Assembly: GCA_019973155.2 (NCBI GenBank)
Contig: BPQB01000027.1
Span: 186,001 to 250,000, forward strand
Reading direction: 5' to 3'
DNA: 64,000 bases
Source: Phanerochaete sordida
Taxonomy: Eukaryota > Basidiomycota > Agaricomycetes > Polyporales > Phanerochaetaceae
In this document: positions 1 through 12,538 of the stretch, one piece after another
Layout of the letters: each line of letters begins with the position of its first letter
Position numbering within the stretch: position 1 is the first letter of the stretch
Program-made: the position numbers and the translations under genes
Notes under the pieces: generated by a model
What the model was told of the DNA's origin: nothing
Seen by the model: only the letters and a program-made list of their open reading frames with translations
Databases searched by the model: none

Positions 1-317
1 CGGCGGGGAGCGTGCCGTGGCCGACGCTGCTGTGCCCATCCAAGCTCGACGTCGCGGACATCACGTGGGACATGGTGGATGCGTTCTTCGAGGAGGTGCG
101 CTCTGCGCTGGCGGCGAGCGAGTACCGGAGGCTTGTCGAGAAGACGCATCGCAGGTTTCATCCCGACAAGTGGCGGTCGCGCAGGCTGCTCGTCAGCGTG
201 CGCGACGAAGATCTGAGGAAGAGGTTGGAGTCCGCAGGCAACATCGTAGCCCAGGCGATGACGCCCCTTTGGCGGAAGAGTCAAGGCGTCCTCGATAGCG
301 ACGAAGGTTGGTGGTAG
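1..317 (+). CDS. 3' end of an RRM/coiled-coil/J-like family gene (copy A, cut by window edge)
   Basis: Only the last ~105 codons are inside the window, read in frame 3 from base 3 to the TAG at 315-317. They contain the family's C-terminal signature: SVPWP-like linker, W-x-x-V-x-x-FF, then KTHRRFHPDKW and the helix ending IVAQAMTPLW. It differs from the other copies at RSRRLL (others RSRGLL) and SVRDED (others TVLDED), so it is a separate, somewhat diverged paralogue. The apparent start at base 12 is a GTG inside the exon and is not a real start. The N-terminal RRM-like part and the coiled coil should lie to the left of the window. Function is unknown; the HPDK motif resembles the Hsp70-stimulating motif of J proteins, but that activity is inference. 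Confidence 0.75.
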   Translation, partial: AGSVPWPTLLCPSKLDVADITWDMVDAFFEEVRSALAASEYRRLVEKTHRRFHPDKWRSRRLLVSVRDEDLRKRLESAGNIVAQAMTPLWRKSQGVLDSDEGWW

Positions 318-628
318 GAGGCCATGGAGTGAGAATCTGAAACGATCTCCTGGGCTGAATTTGTGCCCTCTCGCTTTTCTGTAATATCACGATCGCTGTT
401 CTTGCTCTTGTCTTGCTCATAGCTTGGTGTTTGAGAACGAGAACGAGAAGAGTTGAACGGGTGTTTGCTGGCAAATGTGCGCGCTTAAGTAAGTACGAAA
501 ACGCCGGGGATTACCCGCATCCTCCCCTCTGCCGCTCTGCGACACGCATGTCGCAGCTTGCTTTTCAGTCTCAAACCACGATTAAATGTAGGTCGGTCAC
601 TTGCAGTAATTCGATGTCATACTGACCT
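318..628. other. Intergenic, between convergent copies A and B
   Basis: About 310 bases between the stop of copy A and the degraded 3' end of pseudogene B. I see no open frame with family motifs and no other recognisable signal. Confidence 0.4.
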
Positions 629-1391
629 GTGCTCGATAATCTTCGGTGAGCCTCCTCCATCATGGCTTTGTACTACTCGTTCGTCCTGACGGCGAGCTTT
701 GCGGCTCCGAAAAACTCTTCTACCGCAGACCATTTGATCTCTCTGAGCTGAAGACGGGCAGGCGACTGCTTACAGGGTAGGCCATGATACGCTTAGAGAG
801 CTCATTGTCTGTCTCTTACAGGATCTAGTCTCGTTGAATTCGAGACTGACGGCGATGAAGCGGTCAATGCTGCTCTCCTTCATCCAGATGGCGAACTTGT
901 GAACGTTCCGCTTCAAATTCTTGTAATCTCGCTACTCCTTGCAACGAGTGAGCTCTGCCGCTAACGCATCCGCGTAGGCCTTTTGGCACCTGCTCTTCAC
1001 ACTCCCTCTTGTCGAGGAGCGGCTCCCGTGCGCGGGCGAGGTGAGCCCTGAAGGCCTGACGTGTTCAATCGGTGGCGTCGTGTCCGGAATCGTCGCACCT
1101 CGGAGCATCGCGAGGGCCATCTCAGCTACATTTTTTGCCCGTCGCCCGCAACGTGGCGCTATCGTGTGCACAGGGCGGCGCACCTTCGACGACGTCGCGG
1201 AAGCGCACTACCCATGCTTTGCTGTCCGGAACGGCGTCGTGCTTCCCGACGCTGAGCACGGTCCCGCAGCAGCTGAACACCTGGATAAAGGATTCCCAGC
1301 ACACATTCTTCGGGACCTCTGGGAAGTACAACAGTGACAACACTGCCTCTTTCAGCAGCGGATGCGGCACTTGGCGGAAATCCTTCGCCAT
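629..1391 (-). pseudogene. Internally deleted RRM/coiled-coil/J-like pseudogene (copy B)
   Basis: Reading from 1391 downwards, the first exon begins MAKDFRQVPHPLLKEAV and closely matches the first exon of copy E (26045). An exon with AEMALA-type sequence follows. After roughly 30 residues it jumps directly to the QKAY...ELTRCKE segment that precedes the J-like module, so RRM2, RRM3 and the whole coiled coil are missing. Further down, traces of the SIDRF..VSLEF and AVEEFFGAAKLAV motifs are broken by stop codons, and the HPDK motif has decayed to AHRRLSSTG. It is a deletion derivative of an E-like gene on the opposite strand. The exact 3' limit is approximate. Confidence 0.7.
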
Positions 1392-1726
1392 GGGTGCTTC
1401 AGGTGCGGCTTACCTTTTGTTGTACGGCGAATGGAAAGGGATGACGGTGCTCGGCTGCCGACAGGGACGCAAACAAAGGAAAGAAATGGTCAGGATAGTG
1501 CGAGGTTATGGTTCACGGTCACAGCGTGGTAAACATGCCAGCATCCGACTTTAGCGGACAGCCCGATGTTCCAGAAATGCGCCCTGGCATTTCCGTTGCA
1601 TTTTCAAGCGACAGCCGAGCGAGCTGTGGTACGGTCAACACTGTATTGACGTTGATCATGGACTAAGTCGCTTCATGGACAAGTATCATAAGGTACATAG
1701 CCTAGCTGCCATGTCACGGTGTATCA
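1392..1726. other. Intergenic between copies B and C
   Basis: About 335 bases downstream of copy C and upstream of pseudogene B on the minus strand. No coding signal or RNA gene is recognised. Confidence 0.4.
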
Positions 1727-4089
1727 TCACATCGATCTGGACGCCTGCCAAATCGGAGTGAGGGCCTGTGAGACAATATTCCCAGCGTCCTCCAGCCTTT
1801 TCCGCAGGTCTTCATCAAGAACTGTAGCCAGAAGGCCCCGCGACCTCCACTTATCAGGATGAAACCTTCTGTGAGCCTTCTCGACCGCCGTCTTGTACTC
1901 AGCTGTCGGGAGATCCTGCTTCAACGCGTCGCAGAACTTTTCAACTGCGTCCCATTGGATAGTTTCGAATGTAACCGAGATTGGAGTCCGCAGTACTGGC
2001 CAGGGTATGTTTCCCAAGGTGAGCGGGCGAGTCTCGCAAAATTGTTGAGTCGTGTCGTCGAAATCGCAGCTGACGGCTTGGAAGCGGCGTATCGCTGACT
2101 TGCTGTCCCACCTCCACGGGTCGGCGGCGTTCCATTTCTCGATATCTCGTGTCCTACAGCGATCCTCCTCAGCTGCAGCGGCGGCCAAATAGGCGTTATA
2201 GCGCGCAGCCTCCCGCTCCTCGCGCTCCTGTTTCTCTCGAGCAGCCCTCTCCTCCTCCTCGCGTATCTTCCTCTGGCGCTCTACTTCTTCGGACCTTCTG
2301 CGCATCTCTTTCTCCCACCGCTCTGCCTCCTCCGCGTCCCGCATCTCCTTCATTTTTCTGATCGATTTGGCCAGTTCCTCCTGCCGCTGCTCCGGCGTCG
2401 CCAGGTCTGCCGTGTCGTCCAGGACCGGCTGGGTTTCGTCGTAGACCTTGTCCTGCTCCGCCTCCGCATACTGTTTTTCTTCCAACGCCTCGTTCATCCG
2501 GCTCCAGGCATCCGATTCGCATTCCTTCGCCTCCACCGCGCGCTCGGCTGCCGCAGCGGCGACGCGAGACGCCTGCGCGGCGCGCTCTCTGGCTGCCTCG
2601 AGCGCACGCTCGGCCTGGACCACTGCCTCGTCGGCCTCGGCCCTGGTCCTTTGCGCCGCGTCGCTTTCCTGCCTTGACGTCTCGAACTGCGTTTGCGCGG
2701 TCTCGTGCACTTCTTGTAAGTCTGAGGCAGTCTGGCGCGTGCACGCCACTTCCGCCTCTGCGTCTTTTCTGCGAGCGATGGCCGCGGCGCGCCGGACGTG
2801 CCTCAGCTTTGCCTCCCGTTTCTCATGTAGGACTTGTGCTCGCGTTCTGTTTCCAGGAGATGCATTGTCCTAAATGGCGTATTAATTGCACCCATCTATG
2901 CAGGATAGATTATGCACGCACCGAGCCTGGCGTTGAGCTTGCATCCCGACTCGTGGCGCCATCGGCTACAGAGGACACTTCGTCTTCACGAAAGGCACTC
3001 TGCGTCACGGGCACATGATACCGCACAGCGACAGCAATCCCGTCGACTGAGCGATCTCTCACGCCGCAAATGGCTTGCGCAGCTGAAAGGCGAAGGTGTC
3101 AGCGCCGTCCAGTTCCAGATGTCCTGGCAAATACCTTCGTCTTTCGTCCCGAATAGCACGAATAGATTCGAATTCGGCGTCCCAGCCTGTACCTCGCTGA
3201 CTCTAGCGGATATGTGGTACATGAACCGCGCTGTACACTCGCAAGTGCTGGGTTCACGCACTCTAGAACGATGCCATACTGTCGTTTGTCAGATAGGGTT
3301 CGTCCTTCCTATGCGCGATCAACTAACCTCTTCGAAGTGTCGCTGAAGCTCCTGGGATCCGATATCGCCGAGGTTCTGCTAAGGAATCAGTATAAGGCAA
3401 AGTTGGGTAGGCTTGGAACGCCACTCACGGTACAGTATAGTTTCCAAGGGTCATACGTGCGCAGGCTGAAGGGCGGAAGGGGGGCTTCTAAGGGAGCTAA
3501 TTCGCGGCCGAGTCGCTGGGCATTGAGCCTCGCGTAGTTCGCGTGCCTCTCGTCCCAGTACTCGACTGTGCACACCCGACGGGCGCGTCCAATGTCGACA
3601 TTCGTCCGCACCGACACCAGCGGTCCGGCGCTGCGGAAATATCGGAACAGCTCCTGAGCGGTCCAGCTGTGCAGAGGGTGGTCGTCGATATCGCTGTGCA
3701 CGAACTGCGAGAGCAACGGGTCCGCCGGCAATGTCTCCTCCTCTTTGTCCGATGCCGAGAGGCGCAGCACGAACGGCGGCTCGACGGATGGCAGGAGCGT
3801 CCCGTGCAGCGTTGCCAGGGCCATCTCCGCTGGATCTACTGTTCAACATCCGTGTTTCTGTAAGTGAGGCAGACCCACCATGATACACGGATGAGAAATG
3901 AATCTGCCAGTCCTTGCCTGTCGAATACATGGAGGGGTGTCTCCCGCCGCCCCGGATGCCACCGCAGCATTTGAAGGCCTTCTTCAGGTGTTTCCATTTG
4001 ACTCTTTTGGGGACATCAGCTATATACAGCGTTGGCGACTCGGAGGTCAAGTGTGGATGGGGTGCATCTAGAAAGTCAGCCTCTTCCAT
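1727..4089 (-). CDS. RRM x3 / coiled-coil / J-like protein (copy C)
   Basis: Spliced minus-strand gene; ATG at 4089, exon 1 ends at 3879, exon 2 starts at 3838. RRM-like unit 1 starts TLYIADVPKRVKW and is split by an intron just before AEMALATLHG. Unit 2 carries AQELFRYFRSAGPLVSV and CTVEYWDERHANYARL. Unit 3 lies on several short exons (NLGDIGSQELQRHFEE, NSNLFVLFGTKDE, then the ICGVRDRSVDG strand). A charged coiled coil of ~200 residues follows, with the family motif ELAKSIRKMKEMRDAEEAE. The C-terminus has RDIEKWN, PLTLGNIPWPVL, VEKFCDALKQ, HRRFHPDKWRSRGLL and IVSQALTPIW. No frame disruption was seen. RNA binding by the RRMs and chaperone recruitment by the HPDK segment are inferences from motif resemblance. 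Confidence 0.75.
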
Positions 4090-6004
4090 GATAGGGGGAC
4101 GAGACTGGAACGGCGAGGGCTTTTGGCGTGAAACAGTCTTCGCTCTAGATGTTGTACACTGTTGTTAAGGCAACATCAGTGAGTGTACATACGAGTTGCA
4201 TGGAAGACACCTTGCTGGAGGAACAAAGACATCATGTTGGAATTCGAGCTCAGCAGCGGCGACAAGCGCCCCGCCACACGATTATCGAACGAGGCATTTG
4301 AGCAGATCATGACGCTGAACTGCGGGCTCCTTCTGACGCAAATATAGTGAACGTCGCTTGATATGAGTGCTGTAGGCCCCTAGTTATGACACTGTCCGCC
4401 ACCGGCGACACAAAAGCAGTGGCACTCTACAAAGCATCTGAGCGACATATACTGCACAGCTCGAACGCGCTGGCCTTGCTGCCGCCGAACCGGGATCCAG
4501 TCTGGCTGTAAGAAGGACGAGTGACGCTGCATATCAGTCCAACTCATGACGATATTAATATGCTGCGATTTATCTTGCCAGCGCACGGCCAGCAGTCCTA
4601 ACGTCTACCGTGTGTCGGCCTCGACTCGCCACGGGGGGAAGAATCTAGGAGGGCGTGCGAACACATGCATCCTTCCAGCCTTCCGCGCAGCACGCAGCGA
4701 GATTATTGCCCGACACGGGAGGACGACACCCACGGCAGGACGACCATTCCTAGGAAATACGTCAGCCAAGCGCACCGCGCGAGAACCCGCACGCACTCAC
4801 CTTCCCGCAGATATGCACCGCCTGCGCGATGTGAACCGCCAGCCCTGGTAAGTTCAGCCCTGACGGAGATAGCCAGTCGTCAATCTGTCAAGGTCCGCAC
4901 AACCGACGTCTGCAGGCGCCTCGCGCCCTGCGCGCAGAAGAGCAGTGCGCCCCTCTGCTGTCTGCCAGAGCCTGCGCTACGCCAGGGCGGGACAGCCTCT
5001 GGATGTGTGGCGCGAGACCTGACACCAACGGACGGAGAGACCAGAAGAAACAGACATCTCGGCAACGAGGCGGTGGCGCCACGCCCGAACCGGCACGCAG
5101 GCTTCCACCGCCGCACGGCGTCGGGCGACAGGCGATATCGGATGCCCGGGAAGCACGCAAACGCAAACGCAGACTGCGCAGCCTCGCAAGCGTGCCGCCC
5201 GCCGCGGGCAGCACGAGGCTGGGGCCAAAGGGAGCCCGCCGGCCGTGCGCGGATTCGCGCAGAATGGAGGGGAGCAGCAGCTCCGATCGACTCGCCCGCA
5301 GCAACAAAAGACGTCGTGGGGACGCGTCGCGCGGCGGACTTGACAAAAACGCGGTTGTGGCCTGCGCGCGGGGGGCCCTGCACGCGCCGGCGCGCGAATG
5401 CGGAGGATTTCCGGGCTGGCCCGCTCTCAGGGGAAGCACTGGCACTGTGCGTGCCAAGATAGGACTATGCTTGGACGGATGCCGCAGCAGGACGCCGTGC
5501 AGTGCGCGAGATAACCCTACTCGGCAGGGAAGCTCTGGATAACGAAGCATGGAAGCAAGGCGAGCTACACGTTCCACATCGTCAGCGAAAAAAGGCAGAC
5601 GACGGCAAGAGGCTACTCACGAAGAGAAAGCAGACCTCCAGAGCATCGAGAACTTGAGCGTTGCTCGGGTCGGCTACAGGGAAGAATGTATATCCGCAGT
5701 ACTGACCTGTTCCGTATACTCCCACACGCCAAAAACAATACAAAGTAAACAAGGAATAAGTAGGCACCTCAGGTAACCGGAGAAGTCTAAATCGTAGAAT
5801 ACATAGTCGTGTTTTGAGGCATGGCAGGTGGTCGAGCGCATAAAGGAGCGGATACGGTCGACTGGGTATTAGGGGAACTAAGAGTAGCTCGTGGTTAAGG
5901 GAGAAGAAAAATTGAGGGGTCCGAATGCGCAAATGCAGAGACGTGAGGTGATAGGAGCAGACTAGAGTCAGTGTGAAAGTGTAAGAAACAAAAGTCCACT
6001 CCGT
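4090..6004. other. Gene-free stretch, partly GC-rich
   Basis: Between copy C and ROT1. Overlapping long open frames in 4665-5577 on both strands have arginine-rich, low-information translations typical of GC-rich non-coding DNA. I see no domain, splice pattern or RNA gene. It contains the upstream region of copy C and the 3' flank of ROT1. Confidence 0.35.
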
Positions 6005-6861
6005 TCAGAGAATGAGCGAGGCGGCACAGGCGGTGCCCAGCGACACGACCAAACCAACCAGGCCCGCCGGGGTCCATGTCCTCTCTCCCGCGTTCCTCTT
6101 CTCGAAACTACGCTTCTGCGAAGTCAAGGCTGGCTGGACGGCGGGTGTGACGTTGCGGAGCGCTTGTGTGGGAAGCATGTTCGGTGTCGCGGACAGCTGG
6201 AACATCGGGGCGACCGGGGTGCCGTCGAACTGGAAGAGATGGAGCTTGGGCCCGTCCTGGGGATCCAGAAAGATCCGCCATGACTGGTAGAGCTCGGTGT
6301 CGTTGTAGGACTCGATGAAGTTCGACACCGCGCCGCATGGGTCCTGGATCTGCTGGTAACCATCGCCGAAGGGGGTCATCACGATGGAGCCATTGCCCAG
6401 CAGGTCGAAGGTGCCGTGCACCCAGTTCATGACGCCGGTAATGCACGTCGGCTCAGAGCCTGCGCTGTTTCAGTGGGGGGCTTTGGCACGTAGGCGCGGG
6501 CACTCACCGTTGCTATTGAACCGGTAGCGTGCGATCTCGTAGTGCCCGTCTTCGTCGCTGCGGCAGGGGTTAGTCTCCTATAGAGACACAGAGGCGGAAA
6601 CGCACAAAGAGTACGAGCACCCAGTGTTCGTGGGGTAAATGAAGGTCTGGTTCAAAGGGTTGGCGAACCCCTGCGAAAGATCGTCAGCCGGCGACCCCGA
6701 GGACTGGTACCAAGACGTACTGGACCCGTTGAGACAGCCTTGCTGCCCGTGGACCACGTTCCAAAGATGGGCGTAGCATTGTGTGCTAGGTCGTACTTAA
6801 TGTCCTGGCCGAGGGCGGGGAGAGCGGCGAGGAGGAGAGGGACGAATGATGTCAGCAGCAT
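6005..6861 (-). CDS. ROT1: Rot1, ER membrane folding chaperone
   Basis: Rot1 is an essential ER protein that assists folding of secretory proteins and supports beta-1,6-glucan and N-/O-glycan steps of wall synthesis. The four-exon model starts at ATG 6861 with a signal peptide (MLLTSFVPLLLAALPALG), followed by the family motif FGTWSTGSKAVSTGP. Splicing then gives GFANPLNQTFIYPTNTG, DEDGHYEIARYRFNSNG and EPTCITGVMNWVHGT. The last exon holds the near-invariant NGSIVMTPFGDGYQQIQDPC and the YQSWRIF and KLHLFQFDGTPVAPMF stretches. A hydrophobic C-terminal segment (GLVGLVVSLGTACAASLIL) fits the single membrane anchor. Length of about 250 residues matches the family. No damage seen. Confidence 0.93.
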
Positions 6862-9800
6862 TTTCGCGTGCGAGGTGGCGCGACGAGACCAGACAGCGGG
6901 GGTGCGAGGATGCCGGGGGCGACGAGAGAAGGGGGCCTGAGGACGAGAAAAACGTCGAGTACGCTGTGCGCGATGACGGCGGTGGGTAAAGAACGTGTTT
7001 GGCGTTGAAGCGTGGGTTGCTCCTCAATTAGGGTCCCTGCTCGTTGCTCCCCCTCATCAGGTATCCATTTCCCACGCCAGTGATAGACGCCCGAATATAT
7101 CGAGAAATTTTGCCCTCGGCCTCTTTCTCCCTCCTCCCATTTCTTCCTGTTCGTCTCCATGCAACCGACACTCGACCTCGCGCACGTCCCTCGCTCACGA
7201 TCTCAGTCCTTGCTACTGGGACTGAGGTTCTACGACGCCTCGAGGGCGACAGCTTCGAGGCGTCACCTCATAATCAGTGAGTACTCCACAACCCTATTAC
7301 GCTAGAGGATGCAACCATTACGGATGTAAAATGTCTACGGACATATCTTCCGAGAGCGCAAAAAAACCGTGTGGATTTTTCCGTTGCCTTCCTTCTGACC
7401 CATTCTACTTCATGCTTTCTTGAACATGCAAGCTGACCCACTGTTCTTTGACAGGTCACGTACCGGGCCGCCCTGTCCTCTTCGACAAAGTCTATCACAG
7501 ATCTACCCTAGAGCACCCACACCGTACCTCTCTTCACCGAATAATAATCTATTTTGCGCATATATCATGTCCGCGGTCGGCCAACGCGCTATGAGACCGC
7601 TGAGTGACATCAAACGCCGCCCATCTTCCATCCCGCTCCCGCGCGTGCTCCGGTGTTTGGAACAGCGAGTGTGACGAACGATGGCAGCAGGCCGACGTTC
7701 CCCATCGTCCGAAACGACAGATGAGCTGATGGCCGCTGCGCTCGACCTCCGGTGTCTTCGATCTCCTTGTGTGCTGGCAGCCGGTCACGGACGCACTGGC
7801 CCACGTTCACGTCAAACAAAACAAACCTGACGCTGGTCCGGCAGGTGCCTGGTGGGCGCCGCAGTGCACGCGACATCGTGGGCGTGTGCGTACCTGAAAA
7901 TAAACCGCGCTATTTCGGCCTGCATCGCACGCGGAGGTGGCTCCAGTATGGCGTGCACATACGCGCCAAGATCGCCCTACGACGATTCGCGCGGGCACAA
8001 TCGCACGAGGGCCTCGTCCTGCTCGATGGTTGTGCGCTGCGGCGCCAGAGGAGCAGACGGCGAAGCTGGGCGTGAGTGATACTATGAGCTTGTTTGAGAG
8101 GCGCGTTATATGCGAGGCGTACCTGCGACAAAGCCCCGTGCGCGCATGTAAGGATAGGGCTGCGGTGATACTACCTTCTCTAGGTCGAGCAGAGAGACGA
8201 CTGGATGGCAGGAGTAGCGACGTCCTGTCGCAGGTTGGTCGGGGAAACACAGCAAATTGCTACGTCTATACGCCGCTGAAGACATTTGAGCGGGCTGGTG
8301 GTCGCTGGATTGAATGTGCCAGCGTGCACAGTACGCCACCAAGCAAGGTCTGTAATATGGCCGATATGAAAGAGAGTCGAGACCACGGAAAGGAAGATCC
8401 CCTTCACCTCAAACGTAGACCCTAAATCTTCAACGCGACGGCTGAGAGGATCTCCGTCCATCTGCATCGGTCGACATCTTGCGCGCAAACAGACAAATTC
8501 GCGGCACACAGGTGCATCGGAGGGCCTCGACTCAAAAACTGTATTGCACTTCAGACTGTAGGATAACTGACAGGCGAGCAGCGACGGTCTCGACGACAGG
8601 GACAGACGACGACCGCGGGAGCAGCACCTCACGGGACATCCATACGCAGGACGAGACCCGCGCACAGAGCCGCCAGCAGTGACGCGGCGGATCGTCGTCG
8701 CCCACGGAAGGATGCGCGCGCGCGCGGCCATTGGCCCGCCCGTTCAGGCAGCCACGCCCCGCCGCACGCTCCCGCGTCGAGGCGCGGGCGAAGCGCAGGC
8801 GGCAGCGTGCTCCGCGGAGCAGGGCCCCGCCGGAGACACAGTGTGCAACCGCTCCCGCCGCCGCATTCCCATGGCGAAGGCGTGCGTCGTCCCGGGCAGA
8901 TCCTGCGCACCCGCACGCCGCGGAGAGCCCGATAGGTTCAATCTTCTCGCGCCGTCCCGCGCCGCTTCAGGCTCAAGGCTTCGCGGTGCGCTCGAACGTG
9001 TGGATGGCCGCCCCATAGACGTTCGTGCGGCGATTCCCCGGCGCAATGGGGCGGAGCATCGCAGTGCGGTGGGCGGCAGAGAAGGCGGGCGGGAGCGCTC
9101 CTTGAAGATGGGTGGCTCGAGGAGATGGAGCGAACCGGGAGAGCCGCGTTTGTGGCACGGCTGTACACACGCGAGGAGAAACTCTCGGCAGGGTCGGGCA
9201 CGAGTCGGCATCTGCGCCCCGAAGGAGACAATGTCGCGCGGACGAGCGCGAGAAGCGGTGGCGCCGCCGACTGCGGTGAATTCAGTCCACCGACGCGTGG
9301 CTCCGGAGACACAGAGGGTTCCAAGCCAGAAGTTGGTGACGACGGGGGGTGCTTGTTGCAATGACGACAGGGAGAGTTCGCACGGCTGCCCGATGGAGTG
9401 CGAGCGATAGCGATGCCGGTGGCCAGCAGCAGAATGTACGCGGCTTGATGTTCCGGAAGGAATCCGAGCGCACCAGGGATCTCCAGGGGCGCAAATAGCT
9501 GCCTTGGTGAGAAAGAGAAGCACTAGCTCAACTTTCCTATCGCGCAACTACGGAGCCTGCAAATGTTAGTGTCAGCAGACTTAACCTAACGATTAGCTCA
9601 AAACTGTAACAGAATCAAGATCGAGATACTCAAGGAGGAAGTGCGCGACATTGAGATTATCCACGGCCCGAGTGTCAAAGGAAAGGCGAGGAAGCACTTT
9701 ACGGAGCCCAATTGTCCGTGGATGGCGAGTGCGGGGATCTTGCAGAACGACGGTGGGATCTATTTCGCCGAATGCGGGGTAAGTTCCTCGGTGCTTGTGC

Positions 9801-11495
9801 GTAAATCTTCTGAACACGATCTGTGGACGGAAGCTAGCGCACCGTTGGCGCGTTTCGGGATCTAGGACTTATCGCCACGAGTAACTATTCGGCAGTAGTA
9901 ACCATGCGCGCTCATGTCGGTGCGCGCTATCGTTTGTCCAACGGAGAATTGCTGACTACTTATCTACGAGAGAGGAAAAGGAGATCAGAATTTGGCGGTC
10001 AATCAGGGATGAATTCCCACCTTCCCCGTTGTGACTACACGTGTGTCCTATCGATGCGAAAGCCACGGTTGGCCAACGCGCAACTCGGAGCCAAAAGCGT
10101 CGTTCGCGGAGATAGACTTGGAGACGAAGTGGCCTCCAGGGGGATTGTCGCCGTCCAGAGTAGGCATATGATGTCACGTCAAGCATCACTAGCACGAATA
10201 GCAGCGCTGGCGGGAGAAGACAGGTTCTGGGCCTCAGAGCGAGAACAAGGCCAGGTCGCGGTTGGAGGTGGTGCGGGAACGACGCGCGACGGAGTCCGTG
10301 ATCTCGGAAGAACCGATGCGAGCGACATCGTGTACACGAGCTGATAAGTCCTGTCTTGGAGGCGCAGCGCAAGCTCGGACCTGTGCTTACTCCTCGACAT
10401 CTGGCGCGCTGCATGCCGGCAGCATGCTAGCTTCGGTCCGAATGAAGGGGCGGACCTGAGACTGATAGGGATTGAACCGAGCATAACGAAACAGTGCACC
10501 TCCCGACGAAACGCTACGGCAGGCGGAGTGATCTATGAAATTAAGACGTGAGAGTGTATACCACGGTAACAGAGCAATGTGGCTTACCCTGAGAACGAGA
10601 ACTCCGCGGGCTACACAAGGTTGTACACGAGGTCGAGGAGGTAAATTCGCCGTGCCAGTACAGTCGCCGCCGCCTGGTAGTCGGGGCAGTGCCTAGCTTG
10701 GACGCGATGCGACAATCCGATCCGAGACGTGACAAGATCGGGGCCAGACGAGCGGTAAGGTGTACCGCAGGTGAATGAAGTGCATATGGGGAAACGTCCG
10801 GGGCCATCATTCACGACTCGCTCCGCAGCGCAGATTTGGGTGGGAGCGGATGGCGCAGACGCTGAGGCTGGAGAGTGCACCCTTGGAAGCGCAGACGACG
10901 GTGTCCGTGCCTGTCCGGGAAAGGAATTCAAGGGTCCTAGAGAGGATTGGGAAACACGCGGCGGAGCGTAGGTAACGCCTCGTTCCAAAGCAATGTATTC
11001 GAGGTTTGCAGTTCTTTGACAAGCGGTGTGAGAACATGGAGTTCAATTGGGCCGTTTGACCCGCCTGTGCCAGAGTCACACAGACACCTACTAGTGCAAA
11101 GCGGGACATATGAGCATGTACAGAAAATGCGAGGGTTGGTGGATGTACCGCTTGGTAGACTCTCCGCTGGGTTTCCTCGGGCGTACGACGCTGTAAACGG
11201 CGACCGACGGGGCGACGAGCAGCTCGCGCGACGGCTAGGCCGTTCAGGAGCGCATTTGCGGTGAATCGTCGGTGCAGAAGACGTTGAGGGTGAGAAACGA
11301 AGAAACGGGACCGGGCAACCTGCAATAATCTCGGATATACTCATTGAAACTCCGAGAAAGGAAATCTGACGCGCAGGTGTATACCGACCCAAACTGACGC
11401 GGCCCCTTGACCGCATATATTGACCTTCGTCCACCATACATCTCCCCGTACCCAGCTCAACGCTACCTCCGCCACTCCGCTCACTGTACACGACG
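6862..11495. other. Long stretch without a convincing gene
   Basis: 4.6 kb between ROT1 and PRE7, which are transcribed divergently, so both promoters lie here. A GC-rich island at about 8680-9410 gives overlapping open frames on both strands (up to 267 codons) with arginine/serine-rich translations and no recognisable domain. A small open frame pair at 9593-9865 is equally uninformative. Pyrimidine-rich DNA is found at about 7030-7160. No tRNA, repeat or transposon was recognised. Noncoding RNA cannot be excluded. Confidence 0.35.
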
Positions 11496-12538
11496 ATGCC
11501 CGACGGTTCCTTTTCACACCCGCAGGAGCGCCAGTTCAACCCCTACACCGAAAACGGCGGCACCATCCTTGCCATCGCTGGTGCGGACTTCTCTGTCGTT
11601 GCCGGTGACACCAGGCAGAGCGAGGGCTACAGCATCCAGACGCGCTATGCGCCAAAGGTGTTCAGACTGTACGTGTTTTTCGCTTCTCCTCGCGCTTTAC
11701 GCTAAATCGATCCCCCCAGGACTGACCGCGCGGTCCTTGCTGTCAATGGCTTCGCCGCCGACGGCAACATGTTCGTGAAGAAAGTAAAGCAGCGTCTTGA
11801 GGTATGTCATCGTGTGTTTCGTCTTCTGCTCGATGAGTCTGACTAGTTCCCTCAGTGGTACCGTCACGCGCATGCAAAAGACATGCCGCTCCGTGCCATC
11901 GCACGACTCATCCAGACGATGCTCTACGCGCAGCGCTTCTTCCCCTACTACGTCTACAACATTCTCGGTGGCATTGAGGAGGACGGTACGTCACCCCCTT
12001 CCGACGCGTCCCGGGAAGCGTGTGCTCACCCTCGACACGCAGGCACCGGTGCGGTCTACTCCTTTGATCCTGTGGGATCATATGAACGCGAGGCATGTCG
12101 CGCTGCGGGCGCGGCACAAGCCTTGGTGCAGCCTTTCCTGGACAATCAGGTGCGGTCTGCAGCGTTACGTACGGGGCCCTCCGATCCTTACCCGACTTCC
12201 GCCCGCCGCAGATATACTTCAAGAACCAGCAAGCACCGGTAGGATCATCACATCCCGTACACTTGCCGCTACAAGACGTGCTTTCTATCGTCATTGATTC
12301 CTTCACAAGTGCGACCGAGCGCCACATTGAGGTGTGTTCTCTTCCCAAAGCGCTACCTTCCCGCTTCGCGCTGACGCGTCGCCCCTGATAGGTCGGTGAC
12401 GGGCTCGAGATCTACGTGATCGTCGCCAAGGGCCGTTCGCCACAAGGCCTCGAGAGCATCCGCAACGTCCAGGAGCTGAGCACAAACCCCGAGGGCGACC
12501 GTGTGTTTGTCATACGTCGCGAGCTGAAGAAAGACTAA
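11496..12538 (+). CDS. PRE7: 20S proteasome subunit beta-6 (PSMB1/Pre7 type)
   Basis: Non-catalytic beta subunit of the 20S proteasome core. Six exons: 11496-11668, 11720-11801, 11856-11985, 12043-12149, 12212-12331, 12392-12538. The spliced protein begins MPDGSFSHP and contains [20 protein letters not shown], where the Thr1 position of catalytic beta subunits is not exposed. It continues with [51 protein letters not shown] and the C-terminal [16 protein letters not shown], all diagnostic for beta-6 rather than other beta classes. A ~14-residue insert ([15 protein letters not shown]) before the last helix and an extended tail (RRELKKD) are fungal features. All splice sites are GT-AG and the frame is intact. 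Confidence 0.95.

Noticed and set aside
4665..5577. Overlapping open frames of 167-265 codons on both strands
   Set aside because: GC-driven; arginine/alanine-rich translations in all frames with no splice pattern or motif.
8744..9547. 267-codon minus-strand and 243-codon plus-strand frames
   Set aside because: They overlap each other in a GC-rich island and neither has recognisable similarity.
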